Assembly (NCBI GenBank): GCA_950097015.1
Contig: CATNEN010000041.1
Location: 1,306,001 to 1,370,000, forward strand
Direction of reading: 5' to 3'
DNA length: 64,000 nucleotides
Source of the DNA: Macrostomum hystrix
Taxonomy: Eukaryota > Platyhelminthes > Macrostomidae
The translations under genes and the position numbers were made by a program. Below the pieces are notes generated by a model. That model was not told the origin of the DNA and did not search any database. It was given only the letters and a program-made list of their open reading frames with translations. Position 1 is the first letter of the stretch, and each line of letters starts with the position of its first letter. Positions 1-10,733 of this stretch are shown here, piece by piece.

Positions 1-58
1 TCAGTCTGTCAGTAGTCGCATCGAGTATTTACAAAATTTTAAATAGAGGTCTCCCGAG

Positions 59-3000
59 CTACGAAGCGAAGCTGGGATTCTCCAGCCCGGCGTCCAGCTG
101 AATCTGGACCCGCGGCGCGCTGCTGCTCTCCAGGTTCACCGCGTCCGTCGCTCTGGACCAGTTGGCGTTGGCGAAACCGCTGTCGCCCCCCACAGACTTC
201 GGGCCGGCGCGCCTTCGGTAGATGATCACCGCGGTCACAATGACCGCCAGCACCAGAAGGAAGGCCACCACCATGATAGCCACCAGGACGTCGTTCTTCA
301 GGTCTGGAAAACGGGATTTTTTAATTTATTTCTGGGGCCCTCCGTATAGCTTTATTGTGTACCAGAGACATCGTGTAGCCTATTAGAGGGAAATAGAAAA
401 TCCTCAACTATTTTTGTCACACTCTCCTCACGGTAGCCCTATAGTCCAGTAACCGTGGTCATAACAAAGACTTTTTCAGTTTAACGTCTTGGTTTCTACC
501 CGTATGCATAGTCACTAACACCATATGCACTTAAAAAAGCATACAAGTCTAGACAGAGTCGTTTAGTATTACGCCAATCCCCTTCTATTCAATTAACTAA
601 CCATACTAACCCTGGCCCCACTAACCTGCAATGATTCGGCCAATCTCAGTGCCAGGTGACCGGCTGGTGGGTGCAGCCGTGCTACTGGTTGGAGCCCTGG
701 TCTGAGTCGACTGCGGTGTGTTGGGCGGTGAGCGAGTCGGGCCAGAGGTAGTCGAAACGCCAGGCGGACGAGTCGTCGTTGCTCCGCTGGTCGCGGGCAG
801 TTTGGGCATCTTGCAGATGTAAGAGTTCTTCCTGTTGCAGTAGTGGTCGTTCCACTTCAGGTTGATGTGGTACATCTCCACGCAGTTTTCATTCGGAAGG
901 TTGGAGGGCTCGCCGCCGTTCCAGTAGTAGTAGCTCACGGGCGTGTTGTCCAGCCACTCGAAGCTGCTGTCCTTGCCCCGCAGCAGTCCGATCCAGTAGT
1001 CCTTGCGAGTCCTCTCGTCCTGGGCTTTCTGTCGGATCTGCGCGGCCACGAAGTCCTGCTCGGCCTGGGTGGAAATGCTGACCAGGGTACTGCGGTACCG
1101 TCTGCCGCACTCGTACATTGCTTCGGAGGCGTCCTTCGACTCGGTACTGTTCCCTACGTAATAGCAGCTCGTGCCGAACGGCGCGAATTCGGGTGGACAG
1201 TCGCCTGGCTGATAGGGAGCCGTAGTGGGCATCGGGCCGAAGCTCTGCCGACAGATGAAGTTCAGCTTGTCGTCACAGTCTCCAGAGAACCACACGCCTG
1301 TGTAGTCCATGTACACACAGGTCCTCTTGTTGCCTCCATCGGGCTGACTTCTGCCCCAGTTCGTGTAGGAGACTGGCCACTTGTCACTCCATTCGTACTG
1401 TCCGCTGCCCATCTGGTCGGACAGACCGATCCATGTTGAGACTCGGCTGATCGACTCCGTCCTGAAGTGCACGAAGCTCTGCTCATACAGGTCGTGAATG
1501 GAGGCAAGCTGCCCGCCATTGGAGCTGCAAGTAGCCACGGCGCCTGTCCATGTGGCGGCGTTGGTCACAAACTGAAAGCAGGCCTGATTGTAAGCGTGCC
1601 AGCCCGGTTTGCAGGTGACCATTGTGGGCGGCACCCAGTCAGTGACTAGATTTGTTCGCTTGTACGTCATGCACACGTACCCCAGGCGTCTGGTACAGGC
1701 TGCATCATTCCATTTTCCGGCTCGGTACTTCTCTGTGTACATTTCGACACATTGCTCCTAGAAAAGCAGGAAATCGAGCGCAACAGTGATTTACGTTTTC
1801 TTGAATACTGAATTCTTTGGCATGCATGTACTCACAAAGAGACTGTTAGGCTCTCCATGATCCCAATTAGTGTAAGAGACTTCAGAGTTGTCGTGCCAGT
1901 AATACAGTTGCTGAAAAGATCTCGTGTACAGGCCGATCCAGAGCTGCAGATCATTTTTTGTTCGGACGGCAGTCAGTGCAGCTGCGTAAAAGTCACGAGT
2001 GAGAGCGGTTCTTTGTATTGGTAAATATTTTCCCTGCATTAAAAGTATCCTATGCAAGCCAAAAATGCGACTTTATAAACTTACCTTGCTCATACTCGCT
2101 AGAGATGGACGCCAGGTAGCTCCTTCCCGTGTCGATTTTCTCACACTTCTCGCGAGCCTCCTGCCAGGTAGAGAGATCGTCTTCAAAGAATCGATAGCAC
2201 TTATTACCCACCGTATAAAAGTCCTTGGGGCACTTTCCTGGCATTGGGGTCACTGGTGGGATCGTCCTGCTTGTGTCGTTTGACCTCTTGCAGATGTAGC
2301 GCAGCGTGATGCCGCACTGGTCGTCATTCCAGAGACCAGAGTTGGACAACATCGAACCGCAGTGCTCGGCACCACCCCAGTTGTTGGGCTCGCCGCTGTT
2401 CCAGTGTAGAAGATTGACTCCAGTGCCGTCGCTCCACTGGTATCCCTCGCTCTGTCCGAGCTCATTCAGACCGATCCAGTATGCGGCCGAGCTGATGTGC
2501 AGTTTGCTAATCAGGCCGACCAGAAAGTCAATCTCCTCGTAGCTGTGTATGCTGACTAAGTCTCCGCGTTGCTCCCGACAGGTCTTCAAGCTCTGGTGCC
2601 AAGTTAGCATCTGGGATGAGGCGACGAAATAGCAGGAGTCATTGAAGTACTTCCAACCGCTTCCGCAGTCAGGGGCATCTGGAGGAGTCGTTGGCATCGG
2701 AGTCGTGCCGTTCGGGTAGATCCCCTTTGGGGTCTCGCACAGCCAATTAGAAGCCACATTGCAGTTCTCGATGGTCCATGCCATGTCGCGCGGGTTGAGA
2801 AGAGCGCAGTTCTGGTTCTGGCCAATATTTTCTGGTTCTGCGTTCCCTCGCCATTTGAAGTACTTGGCTGGCTTGCCGTCCGCCCAGACGAAGCCCTGGT
2901 TCGAGTCTCTGGTGTTCAGTCCGATCCAGTATGGGTAAAAGCCACCAACCGTCTGTCTGATGGCAGTCATGGCTGCGTCGCTGTTGATGGTGGCTAGATC

Positions 3001-6000
3001 TCCATTCAATGATTTGCACTGCGCGCGTGCCTCAGGCCAGGAAAGTCGGTTGCTCGCCACACTAACGCTGAAGCCCTTGTAGCAGGTGTTGTCTGCTTCC
3101 ACCCAGCCCGGGGCACAGTAAGCAGGATTGTAGGTCGGGGCCAATGTTGTCCGTCCTGGCTGCCTTGCCTGACAAATGTAGTTTGTGAACCTAATGTCCT
3201 CCGACTGGCTCATTTGCCACTGACCCGACTCTGCCGACATGGAGGCTCTGAAGCCTTGCAGTGAGGCTCCGGGCTTCCAGTAGGCGTACGACACTGTCCG
3301 GCCATCTTCCCATTTGAAAGTGTTTCCCGATCTGGTCAAGCCGATCCAGAAGTCGGTGCGCGCCTGTGACTGGGTGATGCGTAGGAAGAAGTGATCCTGC
3401 ACATTCTTGTTGGGAATCGTGGCCAGAGTGCCACCGATCTGTGCGCACCGCATCTGAGCTTCGTTGCCCGTCACTGCGGAGGTTCCGGTGACGAATTTCA
3501 AACAATAGCCGTCAAAGGCGTCTTCGAACTGATCGGAGCAGCCGTAAGGCCTCGTTATCGGCTCCGTCACCTGAACGGCAATCTGACGCTGCTTGCAGGC
3601 AAAGCGATTTAGGGCGGAACATTCGTAGTCGTTCCAGTCGCCATTCTAAAAGATAGAAATATTTCTCGAATGAAAGTCTTCGCCTTCAAAGCTCCACAAA
3701 AACTATTCTATTTAATAACTGAATGGGTTGAGCTCCGAAGTTTTAAGAAATACCCGTTAAAATGAAGTTTACAACATTTTATTGGAAGTCCAGCAAATTG
3801 ATTTTATCAAACTTTCATGCTCCATCAAAATTGCGATCCATCACAACTGACTGCTCAATGCGCTCATTTGACAACTCACCCAGCCGTCCCGGTTCACGGA
3901 TTCAACACAGTCTTCCCCGGTGGCGTGGTTGTTTGGCTCGTTGAATCCCCAGCTGGTGAACTGCGGCTGGGAGCCGTCCGTCCACTGGAAGAACATGGTC
4001 CTCTGCACTGCCACCGAGTCGTACAGGCCGATCCAGAAACTGACTGCAAGGACAGGAAAATACTTTTTCAATCAACATGGAGAAAAAGGAAAAAGCCACT
4101 GCTAACGACTATTATACGAGTTCGTACTCGTACTCGTATTTCTTGCAAGTTCGCCCCGTTTCTCGGTAATTCGAGATTCGCTCCCACGTTTCAGGAAGTT
4201 TGCTAGCCTTCAATAGTACTCACAGGCTCCCTGTTGACTGGCCAGTTCTAGCAGGAAAGTGTGCTCGGCCGGGCTGTTCACAGACGCCAGGTTGCCGCCC
4301 TGCAAGCGACACGTCTGCTGCGCCGCTTCCCAAGTCACCTGATCATTCTCGGCGCCAAAAATCTTGTAGCACATGTCGTTGAAGCCCGTGTAACCACTGC
4401 GGCAGCCTCTGTACTGACCGTTCGGTACGGAGATGGTCGTCGCCGGTCGCGCAGTCGTGGTGGTCATCGCATTGCCGAGCTTCTTGCAGATTGACGCGAA
4501 TCGCTTCTCGCACTTCTCATCATCCCAGTAGGCGGTCTTCGGGTTGATGGTGGCGCAGTTCTCCTCACTTGCACTGGGCTGCCCCACGGCCCAGTTGAGG
4601 AAGATGGAGGGCTGGCCGTCGTCCCAGACCCAGCGGCCCTCCACGGCGCGGTCATTGAAGCCGGTCCAGAAGTTCACGACGCTGGGGTTCGATGCGATCA
4701 CCTCCTGCATTCTGCCTGCGATGTAGGACTTCTCCTGGAAGATTTTGTGCGGGTGTCACGTTGTCTTTATCGCCCATTCCTTTTACAGCATAATCGATGA
4801 AAGCTCATGGCAATAAAATGCGAGTATATTGATGCTTTCAACACATCCATTTTCCATGTTGATTTTCTAAGACTAGAAGTCAAGGGATAGAAGCGCCAGG
4901 GTTTGCTCTCTGAGCAAGTGCACTCTTAGTACGTAGTAAGACTGTCCCTTGCGTCTGTTGTTTGCCCCATCAATCGACTGTAGTCAAATAATGCGTCTGT
5001 GCCCACACCTGTGCCCATCTACAGAGTTTGTTGCCCTACCGTCTGGGAGACTATGCTCAGCAGCCTGCCGCCCTGGTACTCGCACTGGTGCTTTGCGTCT
5101 ACCCAAACCATGGGGTCAGTGTTGAACAGGTAGCAGTAGTTGGACAGCAGATCTCTCGACCAGAACGGGCCGCAGAACGGATCCCATTTCAGCGAAGTGG
5201 TTGGCGGAACCGTTGGCAGGGTGCCTCCAATATCTGCAGTGTTTGATTTATCTTTTTATATAAGAACTTAATGTAGTTTTAGTTTATAGAAATATCAGTG
5301 GCTGAAAACTACCTGCGACAGGTAGTCAGATTTACTTTTCAATATTTTGCCTTTTGAACTTACACGCCCTCTTCTTGCAGATGTAGGGCAGTCGATTGGT
5401 GCACCGGATGTCGTTCCACTTTCCGAACAAGTACATCTCGACGCAGTTCTCCTCTCCCTCCATGTTGTTCGGCTCGCCGTCGTTCCAGTTCTCATAGTCC
5501 ATGTCCGTCTCGTCAACGGCCCACGTCCACTTGCGAGTCTCGCCAGTCCTGGTGTGCAGGCCAATCCAGAAGTCGTGATCAGCCAGCTTGCCCTGGATGA
5601 ACTCCTGCTCACCTCGGGACCGGATGTCGATGAGGTCGGCTGAGTGGTTGCTCATGCAGTTGCCGCGCGCGGTCAGCCAGTCGGCGTACTTGATCTCCAG
5701 CTTGTAGCAGCTCGGGCCGTAGAGCATCCAGCCGTCATCACAGCTGAACCGAGCTGCAAAGATAAGAAATTTTAATGTTCTTTCTAATTTTATGAGTTCG
5801 GTCTCACAAAAGTATTGAATGACAGAAGAAAGACCTCGCTATTTTCCCCTGGGGAAAGAACACGGGCTATTTCAAATACGACAGCTCCCAAACCGGAAAA
5901 ACTTTCGTCAAAGTGCACCTATTGGATCAAACTTTTCCGCCCTTTACAATGAACTAACTTGCTCTGTATAAACCTCTGGCGAATCCATATTGGTTCAATA

Positions 6001-9000
6001 GGATAATAATTAGCTATATAATCAATACGATATAATCAGCAGCAATAGCCGACATGGTTACGTGGTTACCATGGTTACATGATGAAATTTTGTGAGCAGA
6101 AAAATTATGCCTATATTGGTGGTTTTTGCCACCAGACACCCCGGCGAGAATCGTTGAATATCTCGACGATGCCGATGTTCTGTGATTCTGAAAGTTTTTT
6201 CATCGGATAAAAGTGGAAAAATTCAGCTACTGCTCTGCATTTTCATGTCGATTGGTTGAATGAGAGCAAACAGAGAACAGGACTGGTGCTTAAATGGCTC
6301 TCCGGGACCAATCCATCGATTGGTCCTGAATGGACTCACGCGGCTCTGGAGTCGGCACCTGCGGCACTTTTCCCAGCGGGATCTCGCACACGAAGCCGCC
6401 CATCTCGACTGGATCGGCTACCTCCCACAGGCCGACATCGCTGGACACGATGATCCGTGCGGCGTTGGACTTGCCTGGCAGCAGCTTTGGCTGGTCAGTG
6501 GCCCAGTTCTGGTAGTACTTGGCGTAATCTCCACCAGTGGTCCAGGTAAGCCTGTTGTTGCTGGTCGCACCTAGAAATTCATAAATGAATATACAGAATG
6601 TGAGACTACTTCAAGCAGAGATCGTCATGCAAATTATGCATTGGCTTACTGTACATGCCGATCCAAATGAATGGGACGCCCTGACTCTCAAAGTCGTTCT
6701 TGTACTTGTTGACGAAGTCCTGAATATGCTTCCTGATTTTGTGAAGACATTTTGCGGTTTCATTTTTATATTTTTTTCATGTAGATCTGATTGCAAGTTA
6801 AACTTGTGAGAAAGAGACCTCTTGTTCCCTCGAGAATTTTATTTATAAGAGTTCTGCATTTCCTCAGTTTGAGCTTTCATTTGCATGATTTTTGTGAGTG
6901 CATTTTTTCTGTCACTCACTGCTTGATCTGCAGGATCGTGGAGTTGCGGGCTTTGCAGTACTGGTTGGCCTCGTCCCACGACACCTTCCTGGTGTAGATG
7001 TCGTAGCACATGTCTCGGTGCTGGTACCACCCGGCGGGACAAGTGCCCGCCGATCTGGAGCACACAAAGCCGAACCGTCCACCAGTGCAGGCCTGAGGCC
7101 TCCACTGCGTCCGGGTGCTGTCCAGGCGAACGGTCTGTACACAGACCTTATCAATGACGTCTGGTGTGATTTCCGGCCTTGACCCGGAGCTCCAGGTCTC
7201 GTAAGTCAAACCCGAGTCGTCGACCCATCGCCAAGCGTATCCTTTCGGGTCACTGGCATCAGCGTATGTTCTCAAGCCGATCCAGAAGTTTGTGCTACTC
7301 CCGCTGGATCTCGAGGTCAGGTCGTGAACGGCCATGTTCGTGTCCTCATCGGGTATGACTGCCAGGTCCGATTCGTCAGCATTGCAGGTAGCTCTGGGCA
7401 TTGTTGGGATGTTTTATTTCGAGTGCAACTATCGAGGCTTCGATGGGACTTAGAGATGTCGGGATTTTAATTCCAGAAGCTGTTAATTGGTTTCGAGAAT
7501 CGTGCAATTTTATTAACTTATCATCTCTTTCGTGAGACTGGTTTGATTGTCGCAGGAATTAACTCGAAATCAGTCTCACACAGGGATTTACGGACTCACC
7601 GAGCCTCCTCCCAGTTCTGACCATCATTGCCATCGAAGTTGTGTACCTTGTAGCACTTGTTGTTCTGGTATTGCCAGCCATTGTCCGTGTCACAGGAGGT
7701 CACTTCCTCTGGAACATGTAAGTAATGCATGTGAAGGCTCTGGGGCTGGGTGACAGACACATCAACATCAGCGGGAAGGCCGTCCAAACAAGCTATAGGG
7801 ATAAGAATTTTCTTTCTACAGCTGAGGCCTAACTCAAGAGAAACTTGGCAGCAAACTGAATCAAAATACGAGCGCATATGTTTATTTTCTTCAAATCATC
7901 TTCCATTTTGATCCACTGCTTCGTCTTCCACATCCTGGTTGGTGAAGTGAAGCAGTTATTACAAAATAGTTTTGTTAGAGGTCAGAGTTCATTACAGCTA
8001 CTCACGCTTCAGCTTCTTGCACACGTATTTCTGCTTCACACTGCAGTCACGTGGAGACACAACAAGGTAGCTGCTTCTCGCGTACTCAAGGAAGGCCATG
8101 CACTGCCCTGGCGTGTCATCACTGATGCCACCCGTTAGCGGGTATGACCTGCAGTGGGAAACATACCTTTCAGACAATTAGCTGCAATCATACAAAAACA
8201 CTTTTAATGGGCTTCACAAGTACTGACTGACTCACAGCAATGTGCCTTTTCCTATCCTGTCCGGCTGCTCGTTGCCCGTGTGGCCGTCGTCCCATCGCCA
8301 GGAACCAGTGAAACGGCTGAGGCCGAACCACCAAAATCTATCGCCTAAAGGCGATCCGAAAGCGTTGATGATCCTAGCCAGGTACGTCTGAATTGAAGAA
8401 ACGCAAAAAGAGTCCTGCTATTTCATGTGAACTTTCTACTTATTTCTGTCTCAGGTCAAGAGCTTAATTTCAGTTGTTTTAATCTGCTTAAACAACTTAC
8501 GAGTAAGTAGAGCATGGCTTCATAGCTGATGGAGCAAATGTAGCACTCAAAACACACACCAATTGATTCACAATCGTACTTTAATATTAATTTTTAATAT
8601 TCATCTAATCGATTTCGTGTCCTCTTGGAGACTCTCCATGACTCAAAGTAACGCAACAGGCTCGTTGAAACAAACTGTTCTACATTTTGTAAAAGCATTT
8701 TACTAAATAAAGCACAAAGATGAAGAAGTTGATCATGATGAAGATGAAGCCGCTTGAGTGTCTCATGAAGCGCAAAAGCGTTTTCAAAGCCGAGGCCCTG
8801 GCTCACCCGCTCCTCCTCGTCCACAACGGACACCAGCGAGCTGTACTGCAGTTCGCAGGCCTTCTTGGCATCCGCCCAGCTCTTGTAGTTGGCCTGGCTG
8901 TTGGACAGCTGGTAGCAGAAGTTGCTGTTGGGCCGGCTGATCCACCCGGCTGGGCACTTGCCATCGACCTGGGCGTCTGCAGGCAACGAACGAGTTTCCA

Positions 9001-9139
9001 ACGGTAGCGAAAACTGTTATTTTCGTAACTAGCAAGTGTTTGAGCAGCATTTCTCAGTCAGGAACTCACCACTGTGACCGGCCAGAATGCTCAAAGCCAG
9101 GAGGCAGCTCAGCGCTGATGCCATTGTCAGCGGCTGCAT
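59..9139 (-). CDS. multi-C-type-lectin-domain type I membrane receptor (12 CTLDs), gene A
   Basis: Sixteen exons: 9139-9070, 8976-8807, 8387-8236, 8148-8006, 7792-7600, 7393-6920, 6732-6650, 6570-6340, 5753-5364, 5233-5040, 4734-4224, 4043-3880, 3645-2085, 1981-1836, 1757-626 and 303-59. All junctions have AG/GT ends and matching phases, giving 1952 residues. Residues 1-23 are a signal peptide (start MQPLTMASALSCLLAL). Twelve C-type lectin domains follow, from about residue 27 to 1790, with the usual WIGL cores and Cys pattern. Domains 4, 6, 9, 10 and 12 keep EPN or EPS plus WND, the sugar- and calcium-binding residues of mannose-type lectins. Domain 11 has QPD (galactose type) but lacks WND. 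Domains 1-3 are divergent and probably do not bind sugar. A Thr/Ser/Pro-rich stalk leads to one membrane helix (about 1877-1899), an RRR stop-transfer and a 52-residue tail ending ENPSFAS. The architecture resembles the mannose receptor/PLA2R group, but I see no ricin-type or fibronectin II domain, so it is not called MRC1. A role in glycan recognition and uptake is inferred. Confidence 0.9.
5835..6235 (+). mobile_element. unclassified dispersed repeat, copy 1 (gene A intron 8)
   Basis: About 400 bp that match 15455-15880 along most of their length. Shared blocks include ACAGCTCCCAAACC, CTTTCGTCAAAGT, CGCCCTTTACRATGAACT, CAATAGCCGA, TATTGGTGGTTTTTGCCA and GACGATGCCGA, in the same order. It sits in the intron between exons 8 and 9. 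No coding capacity and no clear terminal inverted repeats were seen, so a non-autonomous transposon or SINE-like relic is the likely class. Confidence 0.6.
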
Positions 9140-10733
9140 TTTGAGCAGTGGAGTAAAATTCACAAGTTATGAGATCGCGGCTATTCACCAATGCACTGGT
9201 AGACCTGAATGCCGAATTTAAACTGCTCGGCGCCCCGAGTTCTTCTCCACTGCCGCCAAGCCGTGCCAGACCGTTTAACAGGGCCTGCGCCGCTAACTTT
9301 CTCCCTCTCGACCCTGCCTTATCTCGCCGCTTGAACCCCAGGCTGCACTGGGGGTCGAGGCGAATCTCTGCTCCAGTAGGTCTGCGTGAGTCCACAGATA
9401 AGGCAGAAAGCTTTTGACACAAAAAACCTGCTCACTTTCCCTGCGACTTGCGCACGCCAAGGCGTCATGGCAACTCGCTGAAGTTTCGAACTGTTGAGCA
9501 GTGGGGACCAAGCTTCTTTCACCTAGCTTGAGAATTCACCTGATAAGGAGCTGGTAGGCACAAACCGGTGGCACCGACCTGGCTTCTCTGCCTTCTGATA
9601 AGTGATTTGAGATCTTTCGAGCTTCGCCTATTTTCACCTGTTTGTTTCTCATTCCTTATAACGGAGAAAGTCAAATTGTTGCCAATACTCAAAAAGCAAT
9701 CTTTTTTCGGGGCCTCGACAGCTTCGAAACACATGTTAGAAAGTTAATTATCTGAATTAATTAGAGCACTGCCTTTATCGCAATCCAAAATTCCTTGTCC
9801 TCCACACTGTGTTTTAAAAAACTTGTTTACCGTCAAGTAGCTCCACCTGATGATCTGGGATGGTGGCTGCTCCTCCTGAGAATGTAAGATGTCCCAAATC
9901 CTAAAGTCCCAAATCCCAAATCCCAAAGTCCCAAATCCCAAATCCCAAATCCCAAAGTCCCAAATCCCAAATCCCAAATCCCAAAGTTCCAAATCCCAAA
10001 TTCCCAAATCCCAAAGTCCCAAATCCCAAAGTCCCAAATCCCAAAGTCCCAAATCCCAAAGTCCCAAATCCCAAATCCCAAATCCCAAAGTTCCAAATCC
10101 CAAATTCCCAAATCCCAAAGTCCCAAATCCCAAAGTCCCAAATCCCAAAGTCCCAAATCCCAAAGTCCCAAATCCCAAAGTCCCAAATCCCAAAGTCCCA
10201 AATCCCAAAGTCCCAAATCCCAAAGTCCCAAATCCCAAAGTCCCAAATCCCAAATTCCCAAATCCCAAAGTCCCAAATCCTAAATCCCAGATTCCTAAAA
10301 TCTGAAATTCCTGATTCCGGAATGCCAGAAAAAAATTCTCGAATCTGGATTTAGTCAAAGAGCCTTGTGGAATGATACATAGAAAAAAATCGGTTTATTT
10401 AGATCTGAAATTAAAAATAAAAGTTTGGCAATACATTTTTTTCTTAACCTGACTACCAGTGCGGCTCATTTCAATACATGGAAGCCCTAACAGCGAATGC
10501 TAAAGACCTAAAGACCTAATGCTAAACGGCAGATTTTTATATTCTTCAGTAAGATAAAACCCGAAATACTTATCTGGCCTGTTGCTCAGCTTATCTCAAA
10601 ATCCTCAACTTGCAATATAAAATGATTGGCTTTGACTGGCTGGCTACTGATGTGGCTGCTGCTGCTGCTGTTGCTGCCGCAAAGCTTTCACTGCTAGCCA
10701 GCATCCGATAGGCGATTGGTCCGCAATCCCACA
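9140..10733. promoter_or_regulatory. shared divergent 5' region of the two lectin receptor genes
   Basis: The two start codons point away from each other across 1594 bp. A TATAAAA lies at 10616-10622, 112 bp before the gene B start codon. GATA-type motifs (AGATAAG or TGATAAG, either strand) lie at 9318-9324, 9396-9402, 9541-9547, 9596-9602, 10569-10575 and 10590-10596, with a weaker AGATAA at 10552-10557. A TTTAAA lies about 80 bp before the gene A start. The middle holds the 15-bp minisatellite at 9890-10290. Bidirectional promoter activity is an inference from geometry and motifs; no transcription start is known. Confidence 0.5.
9890..10290. repeat. 15-bp minisatellite (CCCAAATCCCAAAGT family)
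   Basis: About 400 bp of alternating CCCAAAT and CCCAAAG(T) heptamers and octamers. Both strands read as long low-complexity open frames (for example GFGTLGFGTLGF), because the unit is a multiple of three. These are not genes. It sits in the divergent promoter region of the two lectin receptors. Confidence 0.95.

Noticed and set aside
9744-10358. Gly/Phe/Trp/Leu-rich 204-codon frame upstream of the receptors
   Set aside because: Translation of the 15-bp CCCAAAT/CCCAAAG minisatellite. Open on both strands and in several frames.
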